Source of the DNA: Pseudomonadota bacterium
GTDB taxonomy: Bacteria > Pseudomonadota > Gammaproteobacteria > Burkholderiales > Burkholderiaceae_C
NCBI GenBank assembly: GCA_018241895.1
Contig: JAFECX010000141.1
Coordinates: 1 to 56,550 of the forward strand
Length of the DNA: 56,550 bases
Direction of reading: 5' to 3'
The notes below the pieces were generated by a model. That model saw only the letters and a list, made by a program, of their open reading frames with translations. It had not been told where the DNA came from and did no database searches. The translations under genes were made by a program, and so were the position numbers. Of this stretch, positions 10,706-21,914 are shown in pieces; position 1 is the stretch's first letter; the number at the start of each line of letters is the position of its first letter.

Positions 10706-11835
10706 TGCAGGCGCCCTCGGATGAATGCGGTGGCCATCGTCAGCGTGACGAGGGCGATGACGGCGAGCGGCCACAGGTGGCCCACGACCACCCCGGGCGG
10801 CAGCGCGGCGAGGAAACTGCCCTCGACGATGACGAGGAAGTGGGTGAGCGGAATGGCCTGGGCCAGCCATTGCAGGGCCAGCGGCATGTTCTCCACCGGC
10901 GTCGCGAAGCCCGACAGCAGCACCGCCGGCACGCCGATGGCGAACGCGCCCAGGATCGCCTGCTGCTGCGTCATGCTGAGCGCGGAGATCGTCAGGCCGA
11001 TCCCCACCACCGAGAGGATGAACAGCATCAGGCTCGCCAGCAGCAGCACGAAAGAGCCCGTGAACGGGATCCCGAACACGACCACGGCGGCCGCGACCAT
11101 CGACACGCCGAGCGCGGTGCCGATCGCCAGCGCCGGCAGCGACTTGGAGACGATGATCTCCGGCGTCGAGGTGGGCGACACCAGCAGCTGGTCGAAGGTG
11201 CCCAGTTCGCGTTCGCGCGCGATCGAAAGCGAGGTGACGAGGAGGGCGCTGAAGAGCGCCAGGATGGCCGTCAGCCCCGGCACGATGTACCAGCGGTAGG
11301 TCAGGTTCGGGTTGAACGCGTTGCGCACCACCACCGGGGCGGCCGGCTGCGCATCGGGCACGGCCTCGGCACCGACGTCGGCCGCGATGCTCGACAGATA
11401 GGCCACGGTGATCTGTCCCGAGTTGCTGCGCCGTCCGTCGACGAGCACCTGCACGCGAGCGCTGTCGCCGGCGGCGATGGTGCGCGAGAAGTCGGCCGGG
11501 ATGTCGAGGGCGGCGATGACGGCGCCGTCGTCGATCAGCGCGCGCAGTTGCTGGCGGCTCTGGACGTGCCGCACGCGCGCGACGAATTGCGCGCTGTGCA
11601 CGCGCTGCACGAGCTCGTGCGACCAGCGCCCCGCATCCTGGTTGTAGACGGCGATGTCGACGTTGCGCACTTCCAGCGTCGCGGCAAACGCGAACACCAG
11701 CAGCTGCAGGACGGGCGGCACGAACACCACCATGCGGCTCTTCGGGTCGCGCAGCACGCTGAGCAGCTCCTTCACGAACTGGGCGCGCAGGCGGGTGGCC
11801 GAGCACAGTTCGCGCATCGCGCGCACGCCCTTCAT
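10702..11835 (-). CDS. ybhR: ABC-2 type efflux permease (YbhR-like)
   Basis: A 377-aa ABC-2 permease. One N-terminal membrane helix (VFVPPVLQLLVFAFAATLEV) is followed by a large periplasmic domain (about residues 50-180). Five helices then form the C-terminal half, including the region around RERELGTFDQLLVSPTSTPEIIVSK, typical of the family. With the companion permease and the fused ATPase it would form a YbhFSR-type exporter for drugs or other hydrophobic compounds. The start at 11835 overlaps the upstream permease stop by 4 bp. A second in-frame ATG lies six codons in and cannot be excluded. Confidence 0.9.
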   Translation of the reverse strand: MKGVRAMRELCSATRLRAQFVKELLSVLRDPKSRMVVFVPPVLQLLVFAFAATLEVRNVDIAVYNQDAGRWSHELVQRVHSAQFVARVRHVQSRQQLRALIDDGAVIAALDIPADFSRTIAAGDSARVQVLVDGRRSNSGQITVAYLSSIAADVGAEAVPDAQPAAPVVVRNAFNPNLTYRWYIVPGLTAILALFSALLVTSLSIARERELGTFDQLLVSPTSTPEIIVSKSLPALAIGTALGVSMVAAAVVVFGIPFTGSFVLLLASLMLFILSVVGIGLTISALSMTQQQAILGAFAIGVPAVLLSGFATPVENMPLALQWLAQAIPLTHFLVIVEGSFLAALPPGVVVGHLWPLAVIALVTLTMATAFIRGRLQ

Positions 11836-12995
11836 TGCAGGTCCTTGCGCGTGGCGCGCCTGGCGAAGGCGAAGAACACGAAGCCGATCGCCCCCATGGC
11901 GAGCAGGTCGGGCGTGAACACCGCCCAGACGTCGCCGGCCAGGAACACCGTCCTGAGCGAGGAGACGAAGTAGCGCGCCGGGATGGCCCACGTGATGGCG
12001 CGGATGGGCGCCGGCATGGCGTCGATCTCGAACAGGAAGCCCGACAGCATGAACGCGGGCAGGAAGCCCGAGAACAGCGCGATCTGCGAGGCCAGGAACT
12101 GGTTGCGGGCCAGCGTCGAGACGAGCAGGCCCTGGCCCAGCGCCGGGATCATGAACACGGCCGCGAGCAGCAGCAGCGCGAACAGCGAGCCGCGCAACGG
12201 CACGTCGAAGACGAAGACGGCCAGCGCCGCGGCGCCGAGCGTGGACACCATGCCGAGCGCGAAGTACGGCAGCAGCTTGCCGATCAGGATCTCGAGCACC
12301 GACGCCGGCGTCGACAGCACCGCTTCCATGGTGCCGCGCTCCCATTCGCGCGCCACCACCAGCGCCGTGAGCATGGTGCCGATGATCGTCATCACGATGG
12401 CGATGGCGCCGGGCACCAGCGCGCTGCGGCTGGCGAGCTCGGGGTTGAACCAGTAGCGCGGCTCCAGCGTCACCGCCTGGGCGGGCGCGCCGGCATCGAG
12501 CGCGGCGCGCCAGCCCTGCACGACGCCGCGCGCATAGTTCTCGACGTACTTGGCGGTGTTCGGATAGGAGCCGTCGGTGACGATCTGCACCAGCGGCTGC
12601 GTGTCGCGGCGCGCCAGCCGTTGTTCGAAGTCCTGCGCGATGACGACGAAGCCGCGCAGTTCGCCGGCCGTGAGCCGCCCGGCCACTTCGCGCCGGTCGT
12701 GGGCAAGGCGCACCTCCAGATAGCGGGTGGCGCAGAAGGCCGCGGCCAGCGAGCGCGCCGAGACGCCGTCCGATTCCAGCACCACGCCGATGCGCACGTT
12801 CTTCGCGTCCAGCGAGACCGCATAGGCGAACAGCAGCAGCAGCACGAGCGGCAGCACGAAGGCGATCAGCAGCGTCGAAGGGTCGCGCAGGGCCTGCAGG
12901 CTCTCCTTGTGGACGAGGGCGCGCAGGCGTCGCCAGTCGAAGCGCCGCGGGCCCGGGGCCGCAGCCGCTGCGGCGCGCCCGCCGGCGGCACTCAT
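11832..12995 (-). CDS. ybhS: ABC-2 type efflux permease (YbhS-like)
   Basis: A 387-aa ABC-2 permease with the same plan as its downstream partner. It has an N-terminal helix (TLLIAFVLPLVLLLLFAYAVS), a periplasmic domain and then five helices, with the conserved EWERGTMEAVLSTPASVLEIL segment. The two proteins form the heterodimeric channel. The start ATG 12995 and the ATPase stop share ATGA, and its stop shares ATGA with the next gene, so translation is coupled along the operon. Which of the two corresponds to E. coli YbhS or YbhR is assigned by gene order only. Confidence 0.9.
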   Translation of the reverse strand: MSAAGGRAAAAAAPGPRRFDWRRLRALVHKESLQALRDPSTLLIAFVLPLVLLLLFAYAVSLDAKNVRIGVVLESDGVSARSLAAAFCATRYLEVRLAHDRREVAGRLTAGELRGFVVIAQDFEQRLARRDTQPLVQIVTDGSYPNTAKYVENYARGVVQGWRAALDAGAPAQAVTLEPRYWFNPELASRSALVPGAIAIVMTIIGTMLTALVVAREWERGTMEAVLSTPASVLEILIGKLLPYFALGMVSTLGAAALAVFVFDVPLRGSLFALLLLAAVFMIPALGQGLLVSTLARNQFLASQIALFSGFLPAFMLSGFLFEIDAMPAPIRAITWAIPARYFVSSLRTVFLAGDVWAVFTPDLLAMGAIGFVFFAFARRATRKDLQ

Positions 12996-14782
12996 GAGGT
13001 TGCCTCCACCTCGAGGTCGGCGGCCTCGACCAGGCGGATGAAGGCGTCTTCCATCGTCGGGTCGGGGTGCCGCGCGCTCGTCGTGCTGCGCTTGAGCGCA
13101 TCGGGCGTGTCCAGGGCGATCAGCCGGGCGCGGTACAGCATCGCGACCCGATCGCAGTACTCGGCTTCGTCCATGAAGTGGGTGGTGACCATGATCGTCA
13201 CGCCCTTGCGCGCGAGGCCGTTGATGTGGGTCCAGAACTCGCGCCGCGTGATCGGGTCGACGCCCGAGGTCGGCTCGTCGAGAAACAGCACCGGCGGCCG
13301 GTGCATCAGCGCACAGGCCAGCGCCAGGCGCTGCTTGTGCCCGAGCGGCAGCGCATCGGGGGCGAAGGACAGCCAGGCGGCCAGATCGAAGGTCTCGATC
13401 ATCTCGTCGATGCGCGCGCGCCGCGTGGCGCCGTCCAGGCCGTAGACCCCGGCCGAGAACTCCAGGTTCTGGCGCACGGAAAGCAGCCCGTAGAGCGAGA
13501 ACTTCTGCGCCATGTAGCCGAGCCGGCCCTTGGCCGCGCCGCTGGCCCGGCGCAGGTCCAGCCCCGCCACGTGCGCGTCGCCGCGGGTGGGGGTGAGCAG
13601 GCCGCACAGCATCTTGAACGTGGTCGACTTGCCCGCGCCGTTGGGGCCGAGCAGCCCGAAGATCTCGCCCTTGCGCACGTCGAAGCTCACGCGCTCGGTG
13701 GCCGTGAACTCGCCGAAGCGCTTGGTCAGGTCACGACAGGAGACGGCGATGTCGCAAGCGAGCTCGACGGGCGGCAGCCGCTCGGCGAGCGGCGACGTGC
13801 CACCGGGGCCGCCGCCGAGCAGGTCGATGAAGGCATCCTCGAAGCGCGCGGGGACGGGCGCCAGCCGGACCTGCGCCCGATCGGCCAGCGCCTCGATCTG
13901 GGCGGCCGGCGCCCCGTCGCGCAGCACGAGCCGCACGCCGGCGCCCTGGATCACGCCGTCGCTGACGCTGTCCAGGTCGAGCGCCTCGGTGAGCAGTGCG
14001 CGGCGCTGCGCGCCCACGTCCTGCAGACGGTAGCTGCGGCCTTCGAGCGGCGCCGTCAGTGCCTGCGGCGGCCCGTCGAACCGCAGGCGGCCTTCGTTGA
14101 GCAGGAGCACGCTGTCGCAGCGCTCGGCTTCGTCGAGATAGGCCGTCGACCAGACGACCGCCATGCCCTCGTCGGTGAGCGCCTGCACCATGCGCCACAG
14201 GTCCTGGCGGCTGACCGGATCGACGCCGACGCCGGGCTCGTCGAGCAGCAAGACCCGCGGGCGGGCCATCAGCGCGCAGGCGAGCCCGAGCTTTTGCTTC
14301 ATGCCGCCCGACAGCTTGCCGGCCAGGCGTTTCGTGAAGGGTTCGAGCCGGGTGAACTCCAGCAACCGGGCGAACAGCGCGGAGCCGGGCGCGGCGTCCA
14401 GCCCGCGCAGCTGCGCGTACAGGCGCAGGTTCTCCAGCACCGACAGGTCTTCGTACAGGCCGAAGCGCTGCGGCATGTAGCCGGTGGCGGCATGAATGGC
14501 GTCGTTGTCCGCGACCACGTCCAGGCCGGCCACCGTCACCCGCCCCGCATCGGGCGCGAGCAGCCCTGTGAGGATGCGCAGGAGGGTCGTCTTGCCTGCG
14601 CCGTCGGGGCCGACCAGGCCGGTGAGGCGTCCGAACCCGATGCGCGCCTGCACGCCCTGCAGGGCGTGCACGCGGCCGAAGTGCTTGTCCAGGCCCTCGA
14701 TGAGGACGGCCGCATCCGTGCGATCCGCAGCGGCTGCGCTCGGCGACGCGGCGGACACGGCGGACGCGGCGGACGCTGGCAT
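12992..14782 (-). CDS. ybhF: Fused double ATP-binding subunit of ABC exporter (YbhF-like)
   Basis: A 596-aa protein with two complete nucleotide-binding domains. The first (residues about 25-245) has Walker A GPDGAGKTT, signature LSGGMKQKL and Walker B VLLLDEPGVGVDP. The second (about 350-575) has Walker A GPNGAGKST and Walker B VLFLDEPTSGVDP. Its signature is degenerate (PLGHKQRLALACAL in place of LSGGQ), so the two sites may not be equivalent. The Ala/Ser-rich first 20 residues are probably disordered. The start ATG at 14782 lies one base beyond the stop of a repeat-encoded mini-ORF (TGA-G-ATG). The arrangement matches E. coli ybhGFSR, which is controlled by the TetR-type regulator CecR. 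Confidence 0.93.
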   Translation of the reverse strand: MPASAASAVSAASPSAAAADRTDAAVLIEGLDKHFGRVHALQGVQARIGFGRLTGLVGPDGAGKTTLLRILTGLLAPDAGRVTVAGLDVVADNDAIHAATGYMPQRFGLYEDLSVLENLRLYAQLRGLDAAPGSALFARLLEFTRLEPFTKRLAGKLSGGMKQKLGLACALMARPRVLLLDEPGVGVDPVSRQDLWRMVQALTDEGMAVVWSTAYLDEAERCDSVLLLNEGRLRFDGPPQALTAPLEGRSYRLQDVGAQRRALLTEALDLDSVSDGVIQGAGVRLVLRDGAPAAQIEALADRAQVRLAPVPARFEDAFIDLLGGGPGGTSPLAERLPPVELACDIAVSCRDLTKRFGEFTATERVSFDVRKGEIFGLLGPNGAGKSTTFKMLCGLLTPTRGDAHVAGLDLRRASGAAKGRLGYMAQKFSLYGLLSVRQNLEFSAGVYGLDGATRRARIDEMIETFDLAAWLSFAPDALPLGHKQRLALACALMHRPPVLFLDEPTSGVDPITRREFWTHINGLARKGVTIMVTTHFMDEAEYCDRVAMLYRARLIALDTPDALKRSTTSARHPDPTMEDAFIRLVEAADLEVEATS

Positions 14783-14862
14783 CTCAGTAGCGCCCGGCCG
14801 TTGCGTGGGTGCCGAGCGCCGCCTCGGGGGGCCGCGAACGCCGCGAGCGCGGGGGTGGCACT
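14783..14862 (-). repeat. Single copy of intergenic coupling repeat
   Basis: One diverged copy of the 79-bp element found three times at 43 kb. The shared core, read on the minus strand, is GTTCGCGGCCCCCCGAG near the middle and GGCCGGGCG near the end. It holds a strong hairpin of the CCCCCCGAGG kind. It occupies the whole HlyD-ATPase interval and nothing else. Confidence 0.8.
14784..14861 (-). CDS. Repeat-encoded 25-codon mini-ORF between HlyD and ATPase genes
   Basis: The 80-bp gap between the two genes is filled exactly by a 25-codon ORF. The HlyD stop, one base and the GTG start read TGA-A-GTG; its own stop, one base and the ATPase start read TGA-G-ATG. The peptide begins V-PPPRSRRSRPPE and ends TAGRY. 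It resembles the mini-ORFs of the three-copy array at 43 kb, with identical length. It could be a real leader-like peptide or simply a read-through bridge for ribosomes. Expression is not known. Confidence 0.45.
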   Translation of the reverse strand: MPPPRSRRSRPPEAALGTHATAGRY

Positions 14863-15894
14863 TCAGGAGGCCCTGGGTTGGCGCGCCGGTGCGGGCGGCG
14901 CATCCACTTCGACGGTCACGGGCATGCCCTGGCGCAGCGCGGCCGCGGCCTGCTTGTCCGCGATGACGATGCGCAGCCGGTACACGAGATCGGTGCGCAG
15001 ATCGGTCGTCTCCACCGTCTTCGGCGTGAATTCGGCGCGCGGCGACACGAAGCCGACCTGGCCGACGTAGGCGTGGCTCGACGAATCGCTGCGCACGCGC
15101 ACCGGCGTCCCCGGCGCGATGCGGCCCAGGTCGCGCTCGCCGACGTAGGCGCGCACGTAGACCGGGAAGTCGAGGCTGAGGCCGTAGACCGTGCTCTGGC
15201 TGCCCACCATGCTGCCCGGCTCGCGCGCGCGCAGGATCACCGTGCCGCTGCTCGGCGCGCGCAGTTCGGTGTCGGCCAGCGCCGTGGCCGCCTGCGCACG
15301 TGCGGCCTGCGCCGCTGCCACTCTGGCTTCGCCCGCGGCGATGTCCTCGCGACGAAAACCCTCCTGGGCCTGCGACAGGGCCGCCTGCGCGGCCTTCGCG
15401 CCCGCCAGCGCCTGATCGCGCGCCGCGGCCGCGGCGTCGACGCTGCGCTGGCTGCTGGCGCCCGAAGGCAGCAGCTCGCTTAGACGCGCGTGGTTGCGCT
15501 CGGCCTCCCGCGCGGCCGCCTGCGCCTTGTTCACGGCCTCGCGCGCCTGCACGATCTCCTGCGGGCGCAGGCCGCGGCGCAGCTTGTCCAGTTCGGCCTG
15601 TGCCACCCGCTCGGTGGCCGCCGCCGCCGCCAGCGCCTCCTCGTACGGCCTGGCGTCCAGCGCGGCCATGCGCGCGCCCGCGCTCACGGCGTCGCCCTCG
15701 TCGAATGCCATCTGCGCAATGCGACCGGGCTGCCGGAACGCGAGCTGCACCTCGCGGATGTCGACGTTGCCGTACAGGCGCAAAGTGCGCTCGTCGGCGC
15801 CCGCGCGCTGCATCCACATCCAGGCCGCGCCCACGGCGACGACGGCGACGACGAGGGTGGCGAGGGTGGCGGCCGCCAGCCGGGTCCGCTTCAT
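14863..15894 (-). CDS. ybhG: HlyD-family membrane fusion protein of ABC exporter (YbhG-like)
   Basis: A 343-aa periplasmic adaptor with one N-terminal membrane anchor (LATLVVAVVAVGAAWMW). A biotinyl-lipoyl half-motif (GNVDIREVQLAFRQPGRI) is followed by a long helical hairpin (residues about 85-200, Ala/Glu/Arg rich) and the second lipoyl half (ADTELRAPSSGTVILRAREPGSMV). A beta-barrel end completes it. It would link the inner-membrane exporter to the NodT-type outer-membrane channel. The start ATG 15894 overlaps the TetR stop (ATGA). Downstream, a repeat-encoded mini-ORF separates it from the ATPase gene. Confidence 0.92.
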   Translation of the reverse strand: MKRTRLAAATLATLVVAVVAVGAAWMWMQRAGADERTLRLYGNVDIREVQLAFRQPGRIAQMAFDEGDAVSAGARMAALDARPYEEALAAAAATERVAQAELDKLRRGLRPQEIVQAREAVNKAQAAAREAERNHARLSELLPSGASSQRSVDAAAAARDQALAGAKAAQAALSQAQEGFRREDIAAGEARVAAAQAARAQAATALADTELRAPSSGTVILRAREPGSMVGSQSTVYGLSLDFPVYVRAYVGERDLGRIAPGTPVRVRSDSSSHAYVGQVGFVSPRAEFTPKTVETTDLRTDLVYRLRIVIADKQAAAALRQGMPVTVEVDAPPAPARQPRAS

Positions 15895-16502
15895 GGCCTG
15901 GCTCCGATGCCGCGGCGGTACACGGCAAAGACAGCCGGCGCATCGTGGCGCAGCTGTGCGACCTTGCCCGCCAGCAGCGACTGCATCACCAGGCCCTGGA
16001 TCGTGCCGATGAAGAGGACCGCCGCCGCGTCCACGTCGAGCTGCGCATCGAGCTCGCCCTGCGCCTTGCCGGCCTCGAGCAGCGCGTGCAGGCGCTGGCG
16101 ATAGTGGCGCAGCAGCGTCTGCACCATCTTCCGGGTGAGGCTGGTGCCCGAGCGCTGCAGCTCGCCGAACAGCACGCGCGGCACCCCGGGGTGCCTGGCG
16201 ATGAACTCGATGTGCGTCATGAACATCGCCTCCAGCGCGGCCGCCGGCGACGCGACGCCCTGCGCTGCCTTGTCCAGGCGCGCCAGCAAGCGCTCGCTGA
16301 CCCAGCTCATCGTCGCCTGCAGGATCGCGTCCTTGCTCTCGAAGTGCCGGAACAAGGCGCCTTGCGTGAGCCCCATGTGTGCGGCGATCTCCGTGGTCGT
16401 GATCTCGGCCGGGTTCTGTCCGGCGGCCAGCTCGACCACCGCTTCGACGGTCGCCGCGCGGCGCTCGTCGCTCGGGAGGTAGTGGCTTCGTTCGCGCGCC
16501 AT
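15891..16502 (-). CDS. TetR-family transcriptional regulator of the efflux operon
   Basis: A 203-aa regulator. The N-terminal helix-turn-helix (AEITTTEIAAHMGLTQGALFRHFESKDAILQA, residues about 33-65) is typical of TetR proteins, and the C-terminal half is the ligand-binding domain. It is the first gene of the operon and overlaps the HlyD start by 4 bp, so it probably represses itself and the exporter, like CecR in front of ybhGFSR. A candidate operator lies just upstream. The inducer is unknown. Confidence 0.9.
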   Translation of the reverse strand: MARERSHYLPSDERRAATVEAVVELAAGQNPAEITTTEIAAHMGLTQGALFRHFESKDAILQATMSWVSERLLARLDKAAQGVASPAAALEAMFMTHIEFIARHPGVPRVLFGELQRSGTSLTRKMVQTLLRHYRQRLHALLEAGKAQGELDAQLDVDAAAVLFIGTIQGLVMQSLLAGKVAQLRHDAPAVFAVYRRGIGARP

Positions 16503-16846
16503 GGGGATCCTGCAGGTAAGTAACGTATTACTAGCCTAGCAGGTTTTTGCAGCGGCCCGCAAGACGGTCTGGGCAGCGGGGGCATTCGGCTCGCGCAGAC
16601 CGCGCTGCCGGCCGATCACGGCCAGCGGATGCTCGACCCGACGCGCCTCGCGATCGCGCCGGTGCGCGTGCCGGCAACGCATCGTCTCGACCTGCGCGGA
16701 TGGCGTCGTCGGGCCGCGGGATACAAATAATGCGACACCCGCAATACTATTCTATCCCGGGCGTACAGATCACCCGCCGAACGCGAGCCGCCGCGATGCG
16801 CCCAGCGCCGGCGCGCGCGGCCATCCCGCGCCGACGCCACAGGGTC
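16503..16846. other. 344-bp interval between tetR promoter and pagL-like gene end
   Basis: The interval holds the tetR promoter and operator. It also holds an imperfect inverted repeat at 16718-16758 (GGGATA at one end, TATCCC at the other, with partly matching inner arms around ACACC) in an AT-rich island. That repeat could be a transcription terminator for the pagL-like gene or a regulatory site. No gene is seen. Confidence 0.5.
16519..16532. promoter_or_regulatory. Candidate TetR operator
   Basis: AGTAA-CGTA-TTACT is an inverted repeat with 5-bp arms in an AT-rich patch 17-30 bp upstream of the tetR start. The location and symmetry fit an autoregulatory TetR site. No second copy was found in the window. 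Confidence 0.45.
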
Positions 16847-17386
16847 TCAGAAGCGCCGGCGGTACACGAGCTGCGCGAAATTCATCCCCGGATTCGGGCG
16901 TTTGATGTCGGCGTTGGAGACATGGCGGATGCGCAGGCCCAGCGCAGCCTGCCCGTCGGCCCCCCAGCGCCAGCCCAAGCCGAGCATGTCCGAGAACTGG
17001 TACGCGGTGCTCAGTTCGCGTCGCGGCGACACGCGCGTGTGCGACAGCAGCGCCATGCCGATCGCGCCTTCGACGTAGAAGACGGCGCCCGTGCCGCCGT
17101 GCACAGGCGTGAGCACGAACACCGGCGAATAGCCGACTTCGAGCAGATCGCGTGCGCGCGGCACCTGCCACACGGCCAGCTCGAGCTCGTGGCGCAGCGC
17201 GAGGCGCCAGCGGCGCCCCTGCCACAGCGGCGCCGGGTGCGTCCAGCCGCCGATGACGCCGTAGGCGCGCACGTGCTCGGCATTCGCCGCACTGGCGCTC
17301 ACGGCGATGTCGAAGCCGTCTGCCGCTGCCGGGCCGCACAGCGCCGCTGCGACCAGTCCAAGACCCGCAAGCCAGCGCCGCCGCAT
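16847..17386 (-). CDS. pagL: PagL-like lipid A 3-O-deacylase (acyloxyacyl hydrolase)
   Basis: A 179-aa outer-membrane beta-barrel protein. A signal peptide ([22 protein letters not shown]) is followed by eight amphipathic strands and a C-terminal Phe, which suits BAM-dependent insertion. The motif [16 protein letters not shown] carries the catalytic His155 and Ser157 of PagL. The position of the third catalytic residue, Glu at His+14 in Pseudomonas PagL, is Asn169 here. PagL removes the 3-linked acyl chain of lipid A. The start at 17386 is preferred over a GTG at 17425 because it opens a proper signal peptide. The gene is divergent from acnA. Confidence 0.85.
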   Translation of the reverse strand: MRRRWLAGLGLVAAALCGPAAADGFDIAVSASAANAEHVRAYGVIGGWTHPAPLWQGRRWRLALRHELELAVWQVPRARDLLEVGYSPVFVLTPVHGGTGAVFYVEGAIGMALLSHTRVSPRRELSTAYQFSDMLGLGWRWGADGQAALGLRIRHVSNADIKRPNPGMNFAQLVYRRRF

Positions 17387-17647
17387 GCGCCGACGATACA
17401 CGGCGCCCGGCGCAGGCCCGGCCACTCCCCTTGCCGAGCGTGGATTACCCGATCGCCGGCGCCCGTGCGCGTCCGACCGCTACACACTCGTGCGCCGGAA
17501 TCATCGGTGAGCCGCTCGGCATCGACGGGCTGCGCATCGGCGGCGCGCGTGTTTCGGCGCTGCCGGACAATGCCCGCGCAGGCCCGCCGCGTCGGCCGCG
17601 GCGCGGCGGGCCGTGGCGCACGGACGAACCATCCGCAGGAGAACCCC

Positions 17648-20463
<2,816 letters not shown>

Positions 20464-20467
<4 letters not shown>

Positions 20468-21108
20468 GGCAGCGCGAGCATGCACCGCGCCGTCAGTTCC
20501 AGGGCCTCGCGGGCGCTGGCGGCGCGGCGCACGCCGTCGATCTGCGCTGCGCCCTCGAGCGCGACGACGAGCTTGCCGAACTGGCGCCCGAGCGCCACTT
20601 CGGACAGCGTGCCGAAGCTGTCGCCGATGGCTACGAGGCACAGCGAGGCGCGTGCGATCAGCGCGTTGCGCGCTTCGCCGATGCCGGTGGCGATGGCGAC
20701 GCTGGCGTAGGGGTTGGCCAGCGCGGGGTCGGCTTCGGGCAGCAGGCCGATCGCGATGCCGCCGGCGGCCGAGGCGCCCTTGCAGGCGGCCTCCATCACG
20801 CCCTGGCGGCCGCCGCACAGCAGCGCGATGCCGATCGTCGCCAGGCCGTGGCCGACGGCCTCGGCCGCCGCCCGCTGCGCCGCGCTCGCATCGCGCGGGC
20901 CGATGACGCCGACCGGCACGCGCAGCGCATGCCCGCTTTCGCGCTGCAGCCAGCGCGCGGCCTCGAGCGCGTCGACCGGCGCGCCCGCGGCGGCCCCGTC
21001 GGCGGCGCGCCAGGTGCGCGCGGCGGCGTCGAAGCGGCGTCCGTGCGCGTCGAACAGTGCGCCCTGCGCGCGCTCGAGCCTAAAGATGGCGTTCGTAGCG
21101 GCTGCCAA
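20464..21108 (-). CDS. TIGR00725-family SLOG-fold protein
   Basis: A 214-aa Rossmann-like protein. From residue about 65 it follows the TIGR00725/SLOG pattern: [10 protein letters not shown], then [41 protein letters not shown] and [14 protein letters not shown]. This fold binds nucleotides or related ligands (LOG proteins, molybdopterin-carrier-like proteins), but the function of this family is unknown. A 60-residue N-terminal extension precedes it. The start used is a TTG at 21108 that overlaps the upstream permease gene by 29 bp; a later start cannot be ruled out. It appears to be the last gene of the ABC importer operon. Confidence 0.8.
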
Positions 21109-21898
21109 ACCATTCTCCGGTGGCCATGATGGCCGAGCAGGCGGCGGTGATCAGCAGCGCCAGCGCGGCGGCGGCCGGAAAGTCGGCGCCGGTCTCCGAG
21201 ATCAGGCTGTACAGCTGCAGCGGCAGGATGCGCAGCTCGGTGCCGACCAGCGCCAGCGCGGTGCCGTAGGCGCCGAAAACGACCGCCGCGATGAGGCAGA
21301 ACGCGCTCGCCACAGGGGCCACGATCTGCGGCAGCATGACCTGGCGGAACGCCTGCGCGCGCGTCGCGCCGAGCGACTCGGCCGCCGCGAGCTGCGCGAG
21401 GTCGAAGTTGACGAGCAGCGGCAGGACGCCCATCACGACGCGCGGGATCAGGTAGTACGACGACGCGAACGCGAGCCCGGTCGGCGTGAAGAGCGCCTTG
21501 CCGATGACCGCCGTGTCCAGCCCGGCAAAGCCGAGCAGCTGGGTGACGAAGCCGGCGCGGCCGTAGCCCAGGATGAAGCCGTAGGCGACGATCAGCCCCG
21601 AGAAGGTGAGCGGCAGCGCGATCACGAACGACAGCAGCGTGCGCCGGCGTTCGGCGAGGCGCGACAGGTGCAGCGCCACCGCCACGCCGACCAGCGTCGA
21701 CAGCGTCGCCGCCACCACCGTCAGCGTCAGACTGCCGGCGAGCGAGGGCCAGAAGGTCGGCAGCGCGAACACGCGCGCGAACGAGCCGGAACCCCCGCCG
21801 AAGGCGTTGAACGCCACCGCCACCACCGGCAGCACGAAGAACAGCAGCAGCACGCCGAGCGCCGGCGCGGCCAGCGCGAGGAGGCTGCGCGTGCGCAT
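21080..21898 (-). CDS. ABC transporter permease (iron/phosphonate/polyamine type), subunit 2
   Basis: A 272-aa inner-membrane permease with six predicted helices and the binding-protein-dependent transport loop near residues 165-205 (AAAESLGATRAQAFRQVMLPQI). It pairs with the permease encoded at 24092-24883. Such paired permeases with an iron- or phosphonate-type binding protein are typical of Fe3+, 2-aminoethylphosphonate and polyamine importers. The stop overlaps the SLOG gene start by 29 bp. Confidence 0.88.
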   Translation of the reverse strand: MRTRSLLALAAPALGVLLLFFVLPVVAVAFNAFGGGSGSFARVFALPTFWPSLAGSLTLTVVAATLSTLVGVAVALHLSRLAERRRTLLSFVIALPLTFSGLIVAYGFILGYGRAGFVTQLLGFAGLDTAVIGKALFTPTGLAFASSYYLIPRVVMGVLPLLVNFDLAQLAAAESLGATRAQAFRQVMLPQIVAPVASAFCLIAAVVFGAYGTALALVGTELRILPLQLYSLISETGADFPAAAALALLITAACSAIMATGEWFGSRYERHL

Positions 21899-21914
21899 GC
21901 CGGTGGCTCCGCGC

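Noticed and set aside
16547..17647. N-terminal extension of aconitase by about 360 codons
   Set aside because: The extension overlaps the pagL-like gene in antisense, has no homology and lacks a ribosome site, whereas ATG 17648 has AGGAG and matches the family start.
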